This document shows, in pieces, positions 1 through 9,300 of a stretch of DNA of 32,703 nt. The notes beneath the pieces were generated by a model. It ran no database searches. It was not told the origin of the DNA and saw nothing but the letters and a program-made list of their open reading frames with translations. Origin of the DNA: CAZVIK01 sp964627045 (GTDB lineage Bacteria; Acidobacteriota; Terriglobia; Bryobacterales; Bryobacteraceae); assembly GCA_964627045.1 (NCBI GenBank), contig CAZVIK010000019.1, positions 1-32,703 on the forward strand. Direction: 5' to 3'. Positions within the stretch are counted from its first letter, which is position 1, and each line of letters starts with the position of its first letter. Both the position numbers and the translations under genes were made by a program.

Positions 1-2087
1 ACTCGCCCGATCTGCCCGCGGAGTTTTCCGGCGGTCTGGTGCAGCTGAAGACCATGGAGTTCCCCTCTGAGCGGGGCTTCAGCGTCTCCTACAAGACCGG
101 CTTCAACACGATGACCAGCTTCTCGCCGTTCCTGACCTACGACGGCGGCGCCGGCGACTACTTCGGCTTCGGCTCCGGCGCGCGCGGCATCCCGAGCGGC
201 ATCCCGCGCGACCAGCGCGTCATCCCCGGCCGGTTCACCGCGTCCCAGTTGCAGGCCTTCGGGCGCTCCTTCTCCAATAACTGGGAGCCGCGCGAGTTGG
301 CCTCCGCGCGCCCGGCTTCCGATTGGTCGGTCGCCGGCGGCGGGACCTGGGGACGCTTCGGCATCGTCGGCGCCGTGAGCCTCTCCAATAAGCTCCAGCA
401 GCAGAACGAAACGCAGCGCTACCTCCGCATGGGCGCCGGGGAGCCCATCGTTTTCACCGACTATCCCGAATACCACGAGCATTCGGAAACCGCGCGCCTG
501 GGCGGCGTGCTCAACATGGCCGTTCGCCTGACCCCGAACAACAAGATCGTCGTTCGCAACACGCTCACCCACGACGCCGAAAAGAGCGTGCGCCGCTTCG
601 CCGGGTACGACGGCGGCGTGGCCAACGATCTGGCCGCCGAACGCCTGCGCTACATCGAACGCTCCCTGTTCTCCACCGGCGTCGAGGGCGAGCACAACTT
701 CCCCAGCCTGCGCGACAGCATGATCCACTGGCAGTTCACCTACTCCCGCTCCACGCGCGACGAGCCCGACCTGCGCGAGGTCTTTCGCAACAAGCTCGAC
801 GACGGCCGCTACGTCTTCTCCGGCACCAGCACCTCCGGCCTGCGCTTTTTCTCGGACTTGCAGGACCGCATCTACGAACCGCAGATCGACTACACCATCC
901 CCTTCTTCAGGGGCTCGGTCACCGGCCTGTTCAAGTTCGGCGCGCGCGCCACAATGCGCAGCCGCGACTTCGGCGCCCGCCGCTTCCTGTTCCAGTTGAC
1001 CCAGAGCAACGTCGATCTCTTTCTCCCCAGCAACGAACTCTTCGCCGCCGCCAACATCCGTCCCGACGCCTTCCAGTTGATCGAGTACACCCGCGCCACC
1101 GACGCCTACGACGCCTCCATGGACATCTACGCCGGCTACGGAATGGTGGATATGGGAATCGGCGCGCGCTGGCGCATCGTGGCGGGCATTCGCGTCGAAG
1201 ACGCCGAGGCGGTCGTCAACACGCTGGACAACCTTTCCACCAGCGTCACCCCGGTCCGCGCGGTTCTTCAGAATCGCGATCCGGTTCCCGCGGCCAACGT
1301 CATCTACGCCCTTTCGCCGCGCCAGAACCTTCGCTTCTCCTACAGCCGCACGCTGTCCCGGCCGGACTTCCGCGAGCTGTCGCCCTTCGACTTCGCCAAC
1401 ACCCTGGGCGGCTACATCACCGCCGGCAACCCCAACCTGAAACGCGCCGTCATAAGCAATTACGACGCGCGCTGGGAGTGGTTCACCGGCGGGAATCAGT
1501 TGCTGGCCTTCAGCGTCTTCTCCAAGACGTTCACCGATCCCATCGAGCAGGTCATCGTTCCGTCCAACGACCTTCGCCAGACCTTCGTGAACGCCAAGGG
1601 CGCGCTCAACTTCGGCGGCGAGTTGGAGTTCCGCCGGTCGCTCGCCAGCTTCTCTCCTAAGCTCCGCGATTTCGGCGTGGCGGCCAACATCACGTTCGTC
1701 GATTCCAACATCGACCTGCGTCCGGAAGACGCCTCGCTGCTCACCTCGCAGTCGCGGCCCCTGCTCGGCCAGTCCCGCTACGTCGCCAACGCCGTCGTCG
1801 CCTGGCAGCGGCGCAGTTGGCGCAGTTCGGCCCGCTTCAGCGTGAATTACGTCTCCCGGCGCATCTCCGATGTCGGCACCTTCCAGCTTCCCGACATCTA
1901 CCAGGAGGCCAACACGCTGATGGACTTCTCTTACCAGTACCAAATCGGCGGACGCGGAAACTGGAGCCTCCGCCTCGAAGCCGAAAACCTCGGCAACAAC
2001 GATTTCCGCTGGACGCAAGGCGACTTCGTTCAGCGCAACTACCGCCTGGGCCGGACCTTCCAAGTCGGCACGAGCTATTCATTCTGA
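1..2087 (+). CDS. TonB-dependent receptor, C-terminal part (5' end outside window)
   Basis: The frame is open from base 3 to a TGA at 2085-2087, giving 694 visible residues, and the N-terminus lies upstream of the window. The first residues, DLPAEFSGGLVQLKT, look like the end of a TonB-dependent receptor plug domain. The rest is a long run of alternating aromatic/polar strands typical of a 22-strand outer-membrane barrel. Family hallmarks include the segment SRTLSRPDFREL followed by a GNPNLK box, and an aromatic C-terminus (SYSF) that suits BAM-dependent insertion. Its role is active uptake of a large substrate across the outer membrane, powered by TonB-ExbBD; the substrate cannot be read from the sequence. 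It sits 20 bases upstream of a secreted beta-helix protein with a strong ribosome-binding site, so the two probably form an operon. A GTG at 39 is an internal codon, not a credible start. Confidence 0.93.
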   Translation, partial: SPDLPAEFSGGLVQLKTMEFPSERGFSVSYKTGFNTMTSFSPFLTYDGGAGDYFGFGSGARGIPSGIPRDQRVIPGRFTASQLQAFGRSFSNNWEPRELASARPASDWSVAGGGTWGRFGIVGAVSLSNKLQQQNETQRYLRMGAGEPIVFTDYPEYHEHSETARLGGVLNMAVRLTPNNKIVVRNTLTHDAEKSVRRFAGYDGGVANDLAAERLRYIERSLFSTGVEGEHNFPSLRDSMIHWQFTYSRSTRDEPDLREVFRNKLDDGRYVFSGTSTSGLRFFSDLQDRIYEPQIDYTIPFFRGSVTGLFKFGARATMRSRDFGARRFLFQLTQSNVDLFLPSNELFAAANIRPDAFQLIEYTRATDAYDASMDIYAGYGMVDMGIGARWRIVAGIRVEDAEAVVNTLDNLSTSVTPVRAVLQNRDPVPAANVIYALSPRQNLRFSYSRTLSRPDFRELSPFDFANTLGGYITAGNPNLKRAVISNYDARWEWFTGGNQLLAFSVFSKTFTDPIEQVIVPSNDLRQTFVNAKGALNFGGELEFRRSLASFSPKLRDFGVAANITFVDSNIDLRPEDASLLTSQSRPLLGQSRYVANAVVAWQRRSWRSSARFSVNYVSRRISDVGTFQLPDIYQEANTLMDFSYQYQIGGRGNWSLRLEAENLGNNDFRWTQGDFVQRNYRLGRTFQVGTSYSF

Positions 2088-2097
2088 CGAGTTTCAC

Positions 2098-2103
2098 AGG
2101 AGG
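2098..2103 (+). promoter_or_regulatory. Shine-Dalgarno sequence AGGAGG
   Basis: A perfect AGGAGG lies four bases before ATG 2108. It fixes the start of the beta-helix protein and rules out the much longer upstream reading of the same frame, which would overlap the receptor. It is notable because several other genes in the window lack any Shine-Dalgarno sequence. Confidence 0.85.
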
Positions 2104-2107
2104 ATCA

Positions 2108-3940
2108 ATGCGAGTTCGATATCTTTTGGCAATAGGTGCGCTCGCCGCGGGTTCCGCCGGGGCGGAGGGGTTCAGGGCCATCGGCCGGCTTGAAGCCGAA
2201 GGCCGTCTGGAGACCCAGGCGCGGCAGGCCCCCCTCAGCGTCGCGCAGACCTACAACGGCCCGAGAACCAAGTTGTCGATGTGGATCTGGAGCGATAAGT
2301 ACACCTATCGCGACGGGGAAAGCGCGACGATCCGCTGGACCGCCAAGGCCAACGGCGACCTCTACCCTTACACCGTCTTCGTCTACCGCCAGAACAACCA
2401 GACCGGCAAGAAGACGTACTTCCCCGGCGGCGGTGAGGACCCCACCGACATCAACGGCAACACGGCCGCCCAGGGTTTCGTGCCCATGCAGATCGAGGAC
2501 GCCACCAAGGCCGTGCTCATCGGCTCCGGCGGACGCTTCCCGGCCGCCGTCATGCCCGCCGAGTACGGCATGCACACCTTTGTGGTGGAGCTGCGCGACT
2601 ACACCGGCACCCGTCCCTTGAAGACGGCCTACATGAAGATTGGTGTGGTCAAGAGTACGGTCGAACTCACCGGCGAAATCACCGCCGACCGCACCCTCAC
2701 CAACGACACCGCCTGGAATCTCCGCGGCGGCGTCTACGTGAAGAACAACGCCACGCTCACCATCGAGCCGGGCACCTTCATTCTCGGCCAGCCAGGCACG
2801 CCGCCGGCGGTCTTGTTGATCACCCAGAACGGCAAGATCAACGCCAAGGGCACCCGCGCCCGTCCCATCGTCATGACCAGCGCGCAGCCGGTCGGCTCGC
2901 GCAACCGCGGCGACTGGGGTGGTCTCACCATGCTCGGCAAGGCCCCCATCAACGTGCCCGCTAACTCCGGTGGCAACCAGAACGCGGCCGGCACCTTCTA
3001 CATCGAAGGCCTGAACACCACCCCGGACGGCCTCTACGGCGGCAGCGATCCCAACCATAGCTGCGGCGTTCTGGAATACGTCCGCGTCGAATACGCCGGC
3101 ACGATCCTATCGCCCAACAACGAAGTCAACAACATCACCTGGGGCGGCTGCGGCAAGGGCACCGTCGCTCATCACCTTCAGGCCAGCTACGGTTTGGACG
3201 ACGCCTTCGAATGGTTCGGCGGCAACGCCGACGCCAGCTACCTGGTCGGCAACCTCGGCCGGGATGATTATCTCGACTGGCAACTCGGTTACACCGGCCG
3301 CATCCAGTACGTCGTCGGGTTCTACAGTCCCGCCTACGGCGGAAACCGCGGCATTGAGGGCGATAACAGCGAATACGGGGCTTCTTCCGAGCCTTACTCC
3401 GCGCCCAGCATCTACAACACCACCTTCGTCGCCTCGGGCCGGGTCGGTTACGACGAGTCCAATTCGCCGGGCATCTTCCTGCGCCGCGGTTCGCGCGGGT
3501 CGCTAAACAACACCGTGGTCGCCAACTTCTACAGCGCCTGCCTCGACATCAACGACGCCGCCACCCAGGGCCAAGCCGACGCCGGCAACCTCACCATGAA
3601 CGGTGTGCTTTGCTACAACAACAACCTCGGCGCCTCGGGCGCCAATACCGTCGCCGGTCAGATCCCGCAGGCCTATAGCCAGGCCTACGCACAGGGGCAG
3701 AAGGGCAACGGCGCCGGCAAGAACTTCGTCTTCTCCGACCCGCTGCTCAGCAAGCCGTTTGAGTACAACGACCCGGACTTCACCACTCTGTTCGGCAGCC
3801 CGGTGTTCCGCTCGGGTTGGGTTCAGCCTCCCGACGACGGCTTCTTCGACCAGTCCGCCCGCTTCCTCGGCGCCTTCGGCGACGAAAACTGGACCGAGGA
3901 GTGGACCTCGTTCCTGGTGGAAAGCGACATCGCGCAGTAG
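2108..3940 (+). CDS. Secreted right-handed beta-helix-like protein, partner of the upstream TonB-dependent receptor
   Basis: The product has 610 residues and no recognised enzymatic function. Residues 1-19 form a signal peptide with a likely cut after AGA (MRVRYLLAIGALAAGSAGA). Residues about 50-185 look like a beta-sandwich domain. From about 186 onward there are short repeating strands rich in Gly, Asn and Asp (for example NLRGGVYVKNNATLTIEPGT and RGDWGGLTMLGKAPIN), as in parallel beta-helix proteins. Two pairs of cysteines occur in the helix region (SCGVLEYV with GGCGKG, and SACLDIN with VLCYN) and could form disulfides. Proteins with the GDWGG...LGKAPIN signature are, to my knowledge, often encoded beside TonB-dependent receptors. 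A surface or periplasmic substrate-capture role is therefore reasonable but inferred. The start is set by an AGGAGG four bases upstream. A hairpin terminator follows the stop. Confidence 0.85.
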   Translation: MRVRYLLAIGALAAGSAGAEGFRAIGRLEAEGRLETQARQAPLSVAQTYNGPRTKLSMWIWSDKYTYRDGESATIRWTAKANGDLYPYTVFVYRQNNQTGKKTYFPGGGEDPTDINGNTAAQGFVPMQIEDATKAVLIGSGGRFPAAVMPAEYGMHTFVVELRDYTGTRPLKTAYMKIGVVKSTVELTGEITADRTLTNDTAWNLRGGVYVKNNATLTIEPGTFILGQPGTPPAVLLITQNGKINAKGTRARPIVMTSAQPVGSRNRGDWGGLTMLGKAPINVPANSGGNQNAAGTFYIEGLNTTPDGLYGGSDPNHSCGVLEYVRVEYAGTILSPNNEVNNITWGGCGKGTVAHHLQASYGLDDAFEWFGGNADASYLVGNLGRDDYLDWQLGYTGRIQYVVGFYSPAYGGNRGIEGDNSEYGASSEPYSAPSIYNTTFVASGRVGYDESNSPGIFLRRGSRGSLNNTVVANFYSACLDINDAATQGQADAGNLTMNGVLCYNNNLGASGANTVAGQIPQAYSQAYAQGQKGNGAGKNFVFSDPLLSKPFEYNDPDFTTLFGSPVFRSGWVQPPDDGFFDQSARFLGAFGDENWTEEWTSFLVESDIAQ

Positions 3941-3991
3941 GTTCCGTGTGATCGCCGGGCGGCGCCAATTCCCCAGCGCGCCGCCTCGTCC

Positions 3992-4030
3992 CGCGCGGCC
4001 TCTCTTCCGGTGAGCGGCCGCGCGCTTTTT
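3992..4030 (+). terminator. Rho-independent terminator
   Basis: A perfect 9-bp GC stem (CGCGCGGCC at 3992-4000 with GGCCGCGCG at 4016-4024) has a 15-base loop and is followed by C and TTTTT (4026-4030). It lies 51 bases after the stop of the beta-helix gene and insulates that operon from the next receptor gene. Confidence 0.85.
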
Positions 4031-4051
4031 GTTTCCGTCCGTGCGGCGTAT

Positions 4052-4080
4052 TTGCATTCGGGCGGTAGCACGGGCATAAT
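4052..4080 (+). promoter_or_regulatory. Sigma-70-type promoter for the receptor/CobN-like operon, probably leaderless
   Basis: TTGCAT (4052-4057) is followed after exactly 17 bases by CATAAT (4075-4080). The ATG of the receptor begins at 4087, only six bases after the -10 hexamer, so transcription should begin at or next to the start codon. No Shine-Dalgarno sequence is present. A dyad GCATA (4074-4078) / TATGC (4086-4090) overlaps the -10 and the start codon and might be an operator. Confidence 0.6.
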
Positions 4081-4086
4081 AGTCGT

Positions 4087-6348
4087 ATGCGGTATGCCAT
4101 CATCGCCTTGCTGCTTTGCACTTCTTTGTTGGCTCAACAAGCGGATCCCGGCGCCCGGCCACCCGGGCCCGGCGAGCCGGACTCGCCTTTTTTCCTGAAA
4201 CAGGAGATCACCGTCACGGCGACGCGTGCCGAACTGGCACCAGATCAGTCGCCGGTGTCTGGAGCCGTCGTGTACCGGGAAGAACTCGCCGTCCGAAACG
4301 TCCAGATGGTGGATCAGGCGTTGGATCTGACCGCGGGCGTCTACGCCAACCGTGGGAAAGGCTACCAGGACACCCAGGCCGGTGTGGGGATGCGCGGGTT
4401 CGCCGGAAGGGGCACGGGCCAGAGCCGGACGCTCGTCCTCATCGATGGACAGCCGCTGAACGATCCCTACACGGGTCAACTCGTTTGGGGGACGCTTCCG
4501 GTAACCGAAGTGGAAAGGGTCGAGGTTGTGCGCGGACCGTTTTCAGCGCTCTACGGCAGCAACGCCATGGGTGGTGTGGTGCAGGTGATTACGAAGGCCG
4601 TGGATCGGCGCCGCGCGGAGTTTTGGGGCGAATACGGAGCCCAAGATACCTTCCGTTATGGGGCCCGTGCCGCGGACCGTCTGTTTGGAAAGCTGAGCAT
4701 TAGCCTGGCCTACGACCGGTTGCAATCGGGCGGCTACCCGTCGCAGCTCGTTACCACCGCAGGTTCCGCTGGAACCGGAGGCACACCGGTCACCGGCTTC
4801 GTTCCAACTTTCACGACCGCCGGCACGGCAACCTACCTTGTCGGACGTTCGGGGGACAACTGGTGGAACCAGCACGTCTGGCGCGCCCGCGGCGACTACA
4901 CCGTAGCCAGCCAGACGACGCTTTCCGTTCAGTACATGCGACAGAGTTCCAACTACGGCTACGACGCCTACAGCACGCTTTTGCGAACGGCTGCCGGCGT
5001 TCCGTTCGATTCCGGAACCGCGGCCATCGTCGTCAACGGCGTCGCCAGGCGGTTGACGATCACCCCGAGCATGTTCCTGCCGGGTGACGGAGGAAACCGC
5101 TCGCACCTGCTCTCGGCGCGCCTCCATCACACCCTGACCGCGACCTCGCAGATTCGGGTCACCGCGGGAGCGGTGCGCGCCCCGCTGGCCTACTATTCGA
5201 CGCCCGGCACGGGTTCCACCGCAGCCGGAGGGCCCGGGTCCATCAGCGACCGGCCCAATCGGGCCTGGTACGGTGAGGCGCAGTGGAACTGGAGCCCCAA
5301 CAGCCGACACACGGTTACGGCCGGCACCGAGTTGCGCCGCGATTCTACCGGTGTCGCCGAAACCTCCGTCCCCAACTATGCCCGCCGGACCGAGAGCCCT
5401 GTGCTTTCTTACGCCGCGCAGGGCAAGGCCTTTACCCAGGGCGGTTTCGTGCAGCACGAGTGGCGCGTGCGCGAGGACCTGCTCGTGGTTTCCGGCGGCA
5501 GGGTGGACTACTGGCGCACATTCGACGGCGGCAACCAGACGGTCGGCACGACGCTGGTCAACCAATACGACGCGCGCTCCAACCGGTCGGCATCCGGAAA
5601 GGTGGCGGCGCGGTATCTGGCTCCCGGCGGTGTCGCCCTCCGGGCAAGCGTGGGCAACGCCTATCGCAACGCCAGCGTCTACGATCTGTATCGAACCTGG
5701 CGGTCTTCGACCGGCATCGTGTACGCCTCGAACCCCGATTTGAAGCCGGAGAAACTGATGGCTTGGGAGGCGGGAATCAGCCGGCGCTGGCAAGGCGGAT
5801 TCGAACTCGATGCAGCTTACTTCGACAACCACGTGTCCGATTTGATCTACCGCTCCACGGACCTGAACGCCGACCCCTCGGGCAAGTACCGCCCCGTGGT
5901 GAATGCGGCCAAGGCGCGAACCCGCGGTCTGGAGGCATCCACGCGCGTGCCGGTGCGCACATGGCTGTTCGCCAAAGCGGCCTACACCTGGACCAGCGCC
6001 GAGATCACCAACAACCCAGCGATCCCCGATTCCGTCGGGAAGCGCATTCCGCAGGTGCCCGAGCACGGCGGGTCGCTTGGCTTGTTCGCTTCGCGGGGCC
6101 GTTGGAACGCCTCTGCTTCCGGGCGCTACGTCTCCTCAGTGTTTTCGACCGACACCAACACCGACACCACCAAGGGCGTCTACGGCGCCTTCGATCCCTT
6201 CTTCGAGGCCGACGCTACGGTCTCGGTCGATGTCTCGCGAAATCTCACCTTCCACGTCAACGCGCAGAACCTCCTGGATCGCGTCTACTTCAACTACTAT
6301 CCGGTTGCCGGACGCCTCGTTTTCGCGGGTCTGCGGATCAGAATGTGA
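4087..6348 (+). CDS. TonB-dependent outer-membrane receptor (heme/corrinoid/siderophore class)
   Basis: The complete protein is 753 residues. It has a signal peptide (about residues 1-18, MRYAIIALLLCTSLLAQQ), a TonB box EITVTATR at 40-47 and a plug domain. The plug includes TLVLIDGQPLNDPYTG and the classic VERVEVVRGPFSALYGSNAM. A barrel follows, with a YASNPDLKPEK box resembling the NPNL region of heme and BtuB-like receptors. The C-terminus ends LRIRM rather than in an aromatic residue, which is slightly atypical. The stop overlaps the GTG start of the CobN-like gene by three bases, so the two are translationally coupled and very likely share a substrate. That points to a metal-tetrapyrrole (heme or a corrinoid), but the barrel alone does not show which. 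I see no conserved histidine between the FRAP-like and NPDL segments, unlike the best-studied heme receptors. I see no cobalamin riboswitch in the 146-base upstream region. Confidence 0.93.
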   Translation: MRYAIIALLLCTSLLAQQADPGARPPGPGEPDSPFFLKQEITVTATRAELAPDQSPVSGAVVYREELAVRNVQMVDQALDLTAGVYANRGKGYQDTQAGVGMRGFAGRGTGQSRTLVLIDGQPLNDPYTGQLVWGTLPVTEVERVEVVRGPFSALYGSNAMGGVVQVITKAVDRRRAEFWGEYGAQDTFRYGARAADRLFGKLSISLAYDRLQSGGYPSQLVTTAGSAGTGGTPVTGFVPTFTTAGTATYLVGRSGDNWWNQHVWRARGDYTVASQTTLSVQYMRQSSNYGYDAYSTLLRTAAGVPFDSGTAAIVVNGVARRLTITPSMFLPGDGGNRSHLLSARLHHTLTATSQIRVTAGAVRAPLAYYSTPGTGSTAAGGPGSISDRPNRAWYGEAQWNWSPNSRHTVTAGTELRRDSTGVAETSVPNYARRTESPVLSYAAQGKAFTQGGFVQHEWRVREDLLVVSGGRVDYWRTFDGGNQTVGTTLVNQYDARSNRSASGKVAARYLAPGGVALRASVGNAYRNASVYDLYRTWRSSTGIVYASNPDLKPEKLMAWEAGISRRWQGGFELDAAYFDNHVSDLIYRSTDLNADPSGKYRPVVNAAKARTRGLEASTRVPVRTWLFAKAAYTWTSAEITNNPAIPDSVGKRIPQVPEHGGSLGLFASRGRWNASASGRYVSSVFSTDTNTDTTKGVYGAFDPFFEADATVSVDVSRNLTFHVNAQNLLDRVYFNYYPVAGRLVFAGLRIRM

Positions 6349-9300
6349 GAGCCGTCGCCCTTCTTGTCTTTGCCGTGGTTGCCAGCGCACATGCGCAGGT
6401 GCCGCTGCGCCTCACCGTGCTCACACGACTGAACCAGGCGGTGCCCGAGGGGTATGAGCGTTTTGTCGCGCGCTGGGGTGGCGGGCGGATCGACCTGCGG
6501 TACGGCGACTTCGAGTCGCCGCCGCCCGATTGGGACCGCTCCGAGGTTATCTTCACCTACCTGATGCCCCGCGAGGCCGCCGAGCGGCTAGCGCCTCAGT
6601 TCCGGGCTGCCGTCGCCCGCGGCGCCAAGGTGGTCGCGCACTGGCCGGAGCCGGCTCTGCGCCACTGGGATCTCAAGCAGGACGAGTCCCTCGTTGATGC
6701 CGCCGTCGAGTATTGGGCCCAGGGAGGCCCAGACAACATCGCCCGGTGCCTCGCGTTCCTTTTTTCGAAGGTGGCCGGCCGCCCCGGCCTCCCGGTGGAG
6801 CCTCCCGTTCCCGCCGTAACCGTCGGTATCTACCACCCCCGCGCGCCGCAGCCATTCCTCACCCTCGACTCGTATCTGGAGTGGCATCGCGACCTGCGCA
6901 TTGTTGCGCCTGACGCCCCACGCGCGGCGGTGTTGTTCTACCAGACCAACCTGAAAAGCCGCGACACCGCCCATATCGACGCGCTCATCGCCTCCATCGA
7001 AAAGCGGGGAATGCTGCCCGTGGCCGTGTTCGGATGGCCGCCCCCAATGGCCGAGCCGCTTCTCCTCCGTGACGGCCAGCCCGCGGTGGACCTGGTGTTC
7101 GCGCTGAATTTTGGTTTTGCCCAGCCGGCCGATGCCGAGTTTCTGGCACGCTTGAACGTCCACGTGATCGACCTGATGACCACCCGCCAAACCCTCGCCG
7201 AATGGTCCGAATCTCCTCAGGGGCTCCGAATGGACCAGCTTGCGATTCAGGTTGCCGCTCCGGAACGCGCCGGCGCCACTGACCCGATCACCTTCGCCGC
7301 CACCGAGCGCTCTGCCGACGGCAACTCCCAGGTCACCGTCCCCATTCCCGAACGCATCGACATGGCCGTGCGTCGCGCCGCGCGTTGGATCGCTTTGCGC
7401 CACAAGCCGAACCACCAGAAACGAATCGCGCTACTGTACTACAACAACCCCCCCGGCAAGGGGAACATCGGCGCGAGCTACCTCGATGTCCCCGGTTCGC
7501 TCGCGGCGCTGCTTCAGCGCCTCCGTCAGGAAGGCTACAGCACCGGCGACGCGGTCCCTTCCGAAAAGGACCTGCTGCAGATGTTGGAGCGCGCAGGCCG
7601 CAACATCGAACAGTGGGCCCCGGGCGAACTGGACGCGATCGTCGCTGAAAACCAGGCCGTGCTCATCCCGGTGAAGCAATACCGCCACTGGCTGAGCGAG
7701 ACTCCGAAGGAATTCCAGGAAGCGCTGCTTCGGAACTGGGGGCCGCCGGAACAGTCGGACCTGATGACAATCCGCTCGCGCGACAACGAGGCCGTGTGTG
7801 TGCTGCCCGCGTTGCGATTCGGGAATATCTTCCTCGGCCCACAGCCGTTGCGCTCGTCGTTTGCGCTGGCCGGCAAGACGCTGCACGACACCACAATTCC
7901 GCCCCCCCACTGCTATGTCGCGGGCTATCTCTGGTTGCGGCACGTCTACCAGGCAGACGCCGTCACCCACATCGGGCGTCACGGTACGCTCGAGTTTTTG
8001 CCGGGGAAGAACGTGGGCATGGCCGGCCCGGACCCCGCCGAGGTTCTGCTGGGTGATACGCCTGCACCCTACTTCTACATCATCGATGGCGGCGGCGAGT
8101 CTACCACCGCGCGGCGTCGCGGCGCTTCGACGCTCGTTGGCCACCTGACGCCCCTCCTGGTCGCCGGCGGCCCGCAGGAAAAGTTTCGCGCGATTCGCCG
8201 GGCCTTCCAGCAAATCGAGCAGGTCCGTGACTCCTCTCCCGGCCTCCTCGCCGAATACCAGTCCGCCGCCCGGGACGAGATCCGCGCGCTGCGACTGGAC
8301 GCGCAGCTCGGATTCGATCTCGACAAGACCGCCTGGGACGAGATCGCCGCTGTTGTCGAAGGCTTCCTCGAGGAGACCGAGGCCGGTCCGATCCCCTTGG
8401 GAATCCACGTTCTCGGCCGCGCGCCACGAGACGGCGTGCAGATCGAGTCCCTCGCCGAGTTTTTGAAAACGGGCTTCTCAGACGCTGAATTGCGTACCTT
8501 GGGCGGCCTCCCCGAGGTCTGGGCACGCGACCTGTTCGCCGGAGCCACTCCTGCCATCGACGCCCAGTGGACGGCGGGCCTTCGCGACCACGCTCAGACA
8601 CAGCTCGCCGCGGGCCGCGACTGGCTGGCCGGCCTGCGCGCCTCGTCTGCCGCCGAGCTGGACAACTACGTCCGCCTGCTCCGCGGGGAATACCTCGCCA
8701 GCGGCTCGTCGGGCGACCCCTTGCGCACGCCCGCGTCGCTGCCTAGTGGCCGCAACCTGCACGACTTCGACCCTTCACAAATCCCCACGCGCGCCGCCTG
8801 CGAACTTGGGCGGAAGCTGGGCGACGAGGTGCTGGAACGCCACCGCCGGCGCCTCGGCCGCGCCCCCGGGAAGGTCAGCCTGGTCCTCTGGTATGGAGAG
8901 ACCGTGCGGCATCAGGGCGCGTTGGAGTGCGAGGCGCTCTACCTGATGGGAGTGGAGCCGCAATGGAACTCCCGCGGCGTTGTGGATGGCCTGCGCCTGG
9001 TTCCGGACGCGGAACTGGGCCGCCCGCGCGTGGACGTCGTGGCCACCATCGCGGGTATCTATCGCGACGGGTTTCCGGACAAGGCCGCGCTGCTGGACCG
9101 CGCTTCCCGTCTGGTCCAGCAGGCTGGCGACAACACGTTGAGCAGGAATACGCGGCGGAGCGTCGAGGAATTGATCCAGCGAGGGGTCCCGCGAGAGGCG
9201 GCCGAGCGCGCCGCCACCGCGCGCGTGTTTGGCCCTGCGCCCGGAGACTACGGCGGGGGGATCGCCAACCTCATCAAACAGAGCCGCGACGCCGGCGACA

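Noticed and set aside
3941..4086. Cobalamin riboswitch in front of the receptor
   Set aside because: Only 146 bases are available and I could not find the conserved B12-box elements; the region is accounted for by a terminator and a promoter.
5283..6344. Long upstream extension of the CobN-like frame
   Set aside because: It lies inside the receptor gene in another frame, is Arg-rich and not protein-like; GTG 6345 gives a proper signal peptide.
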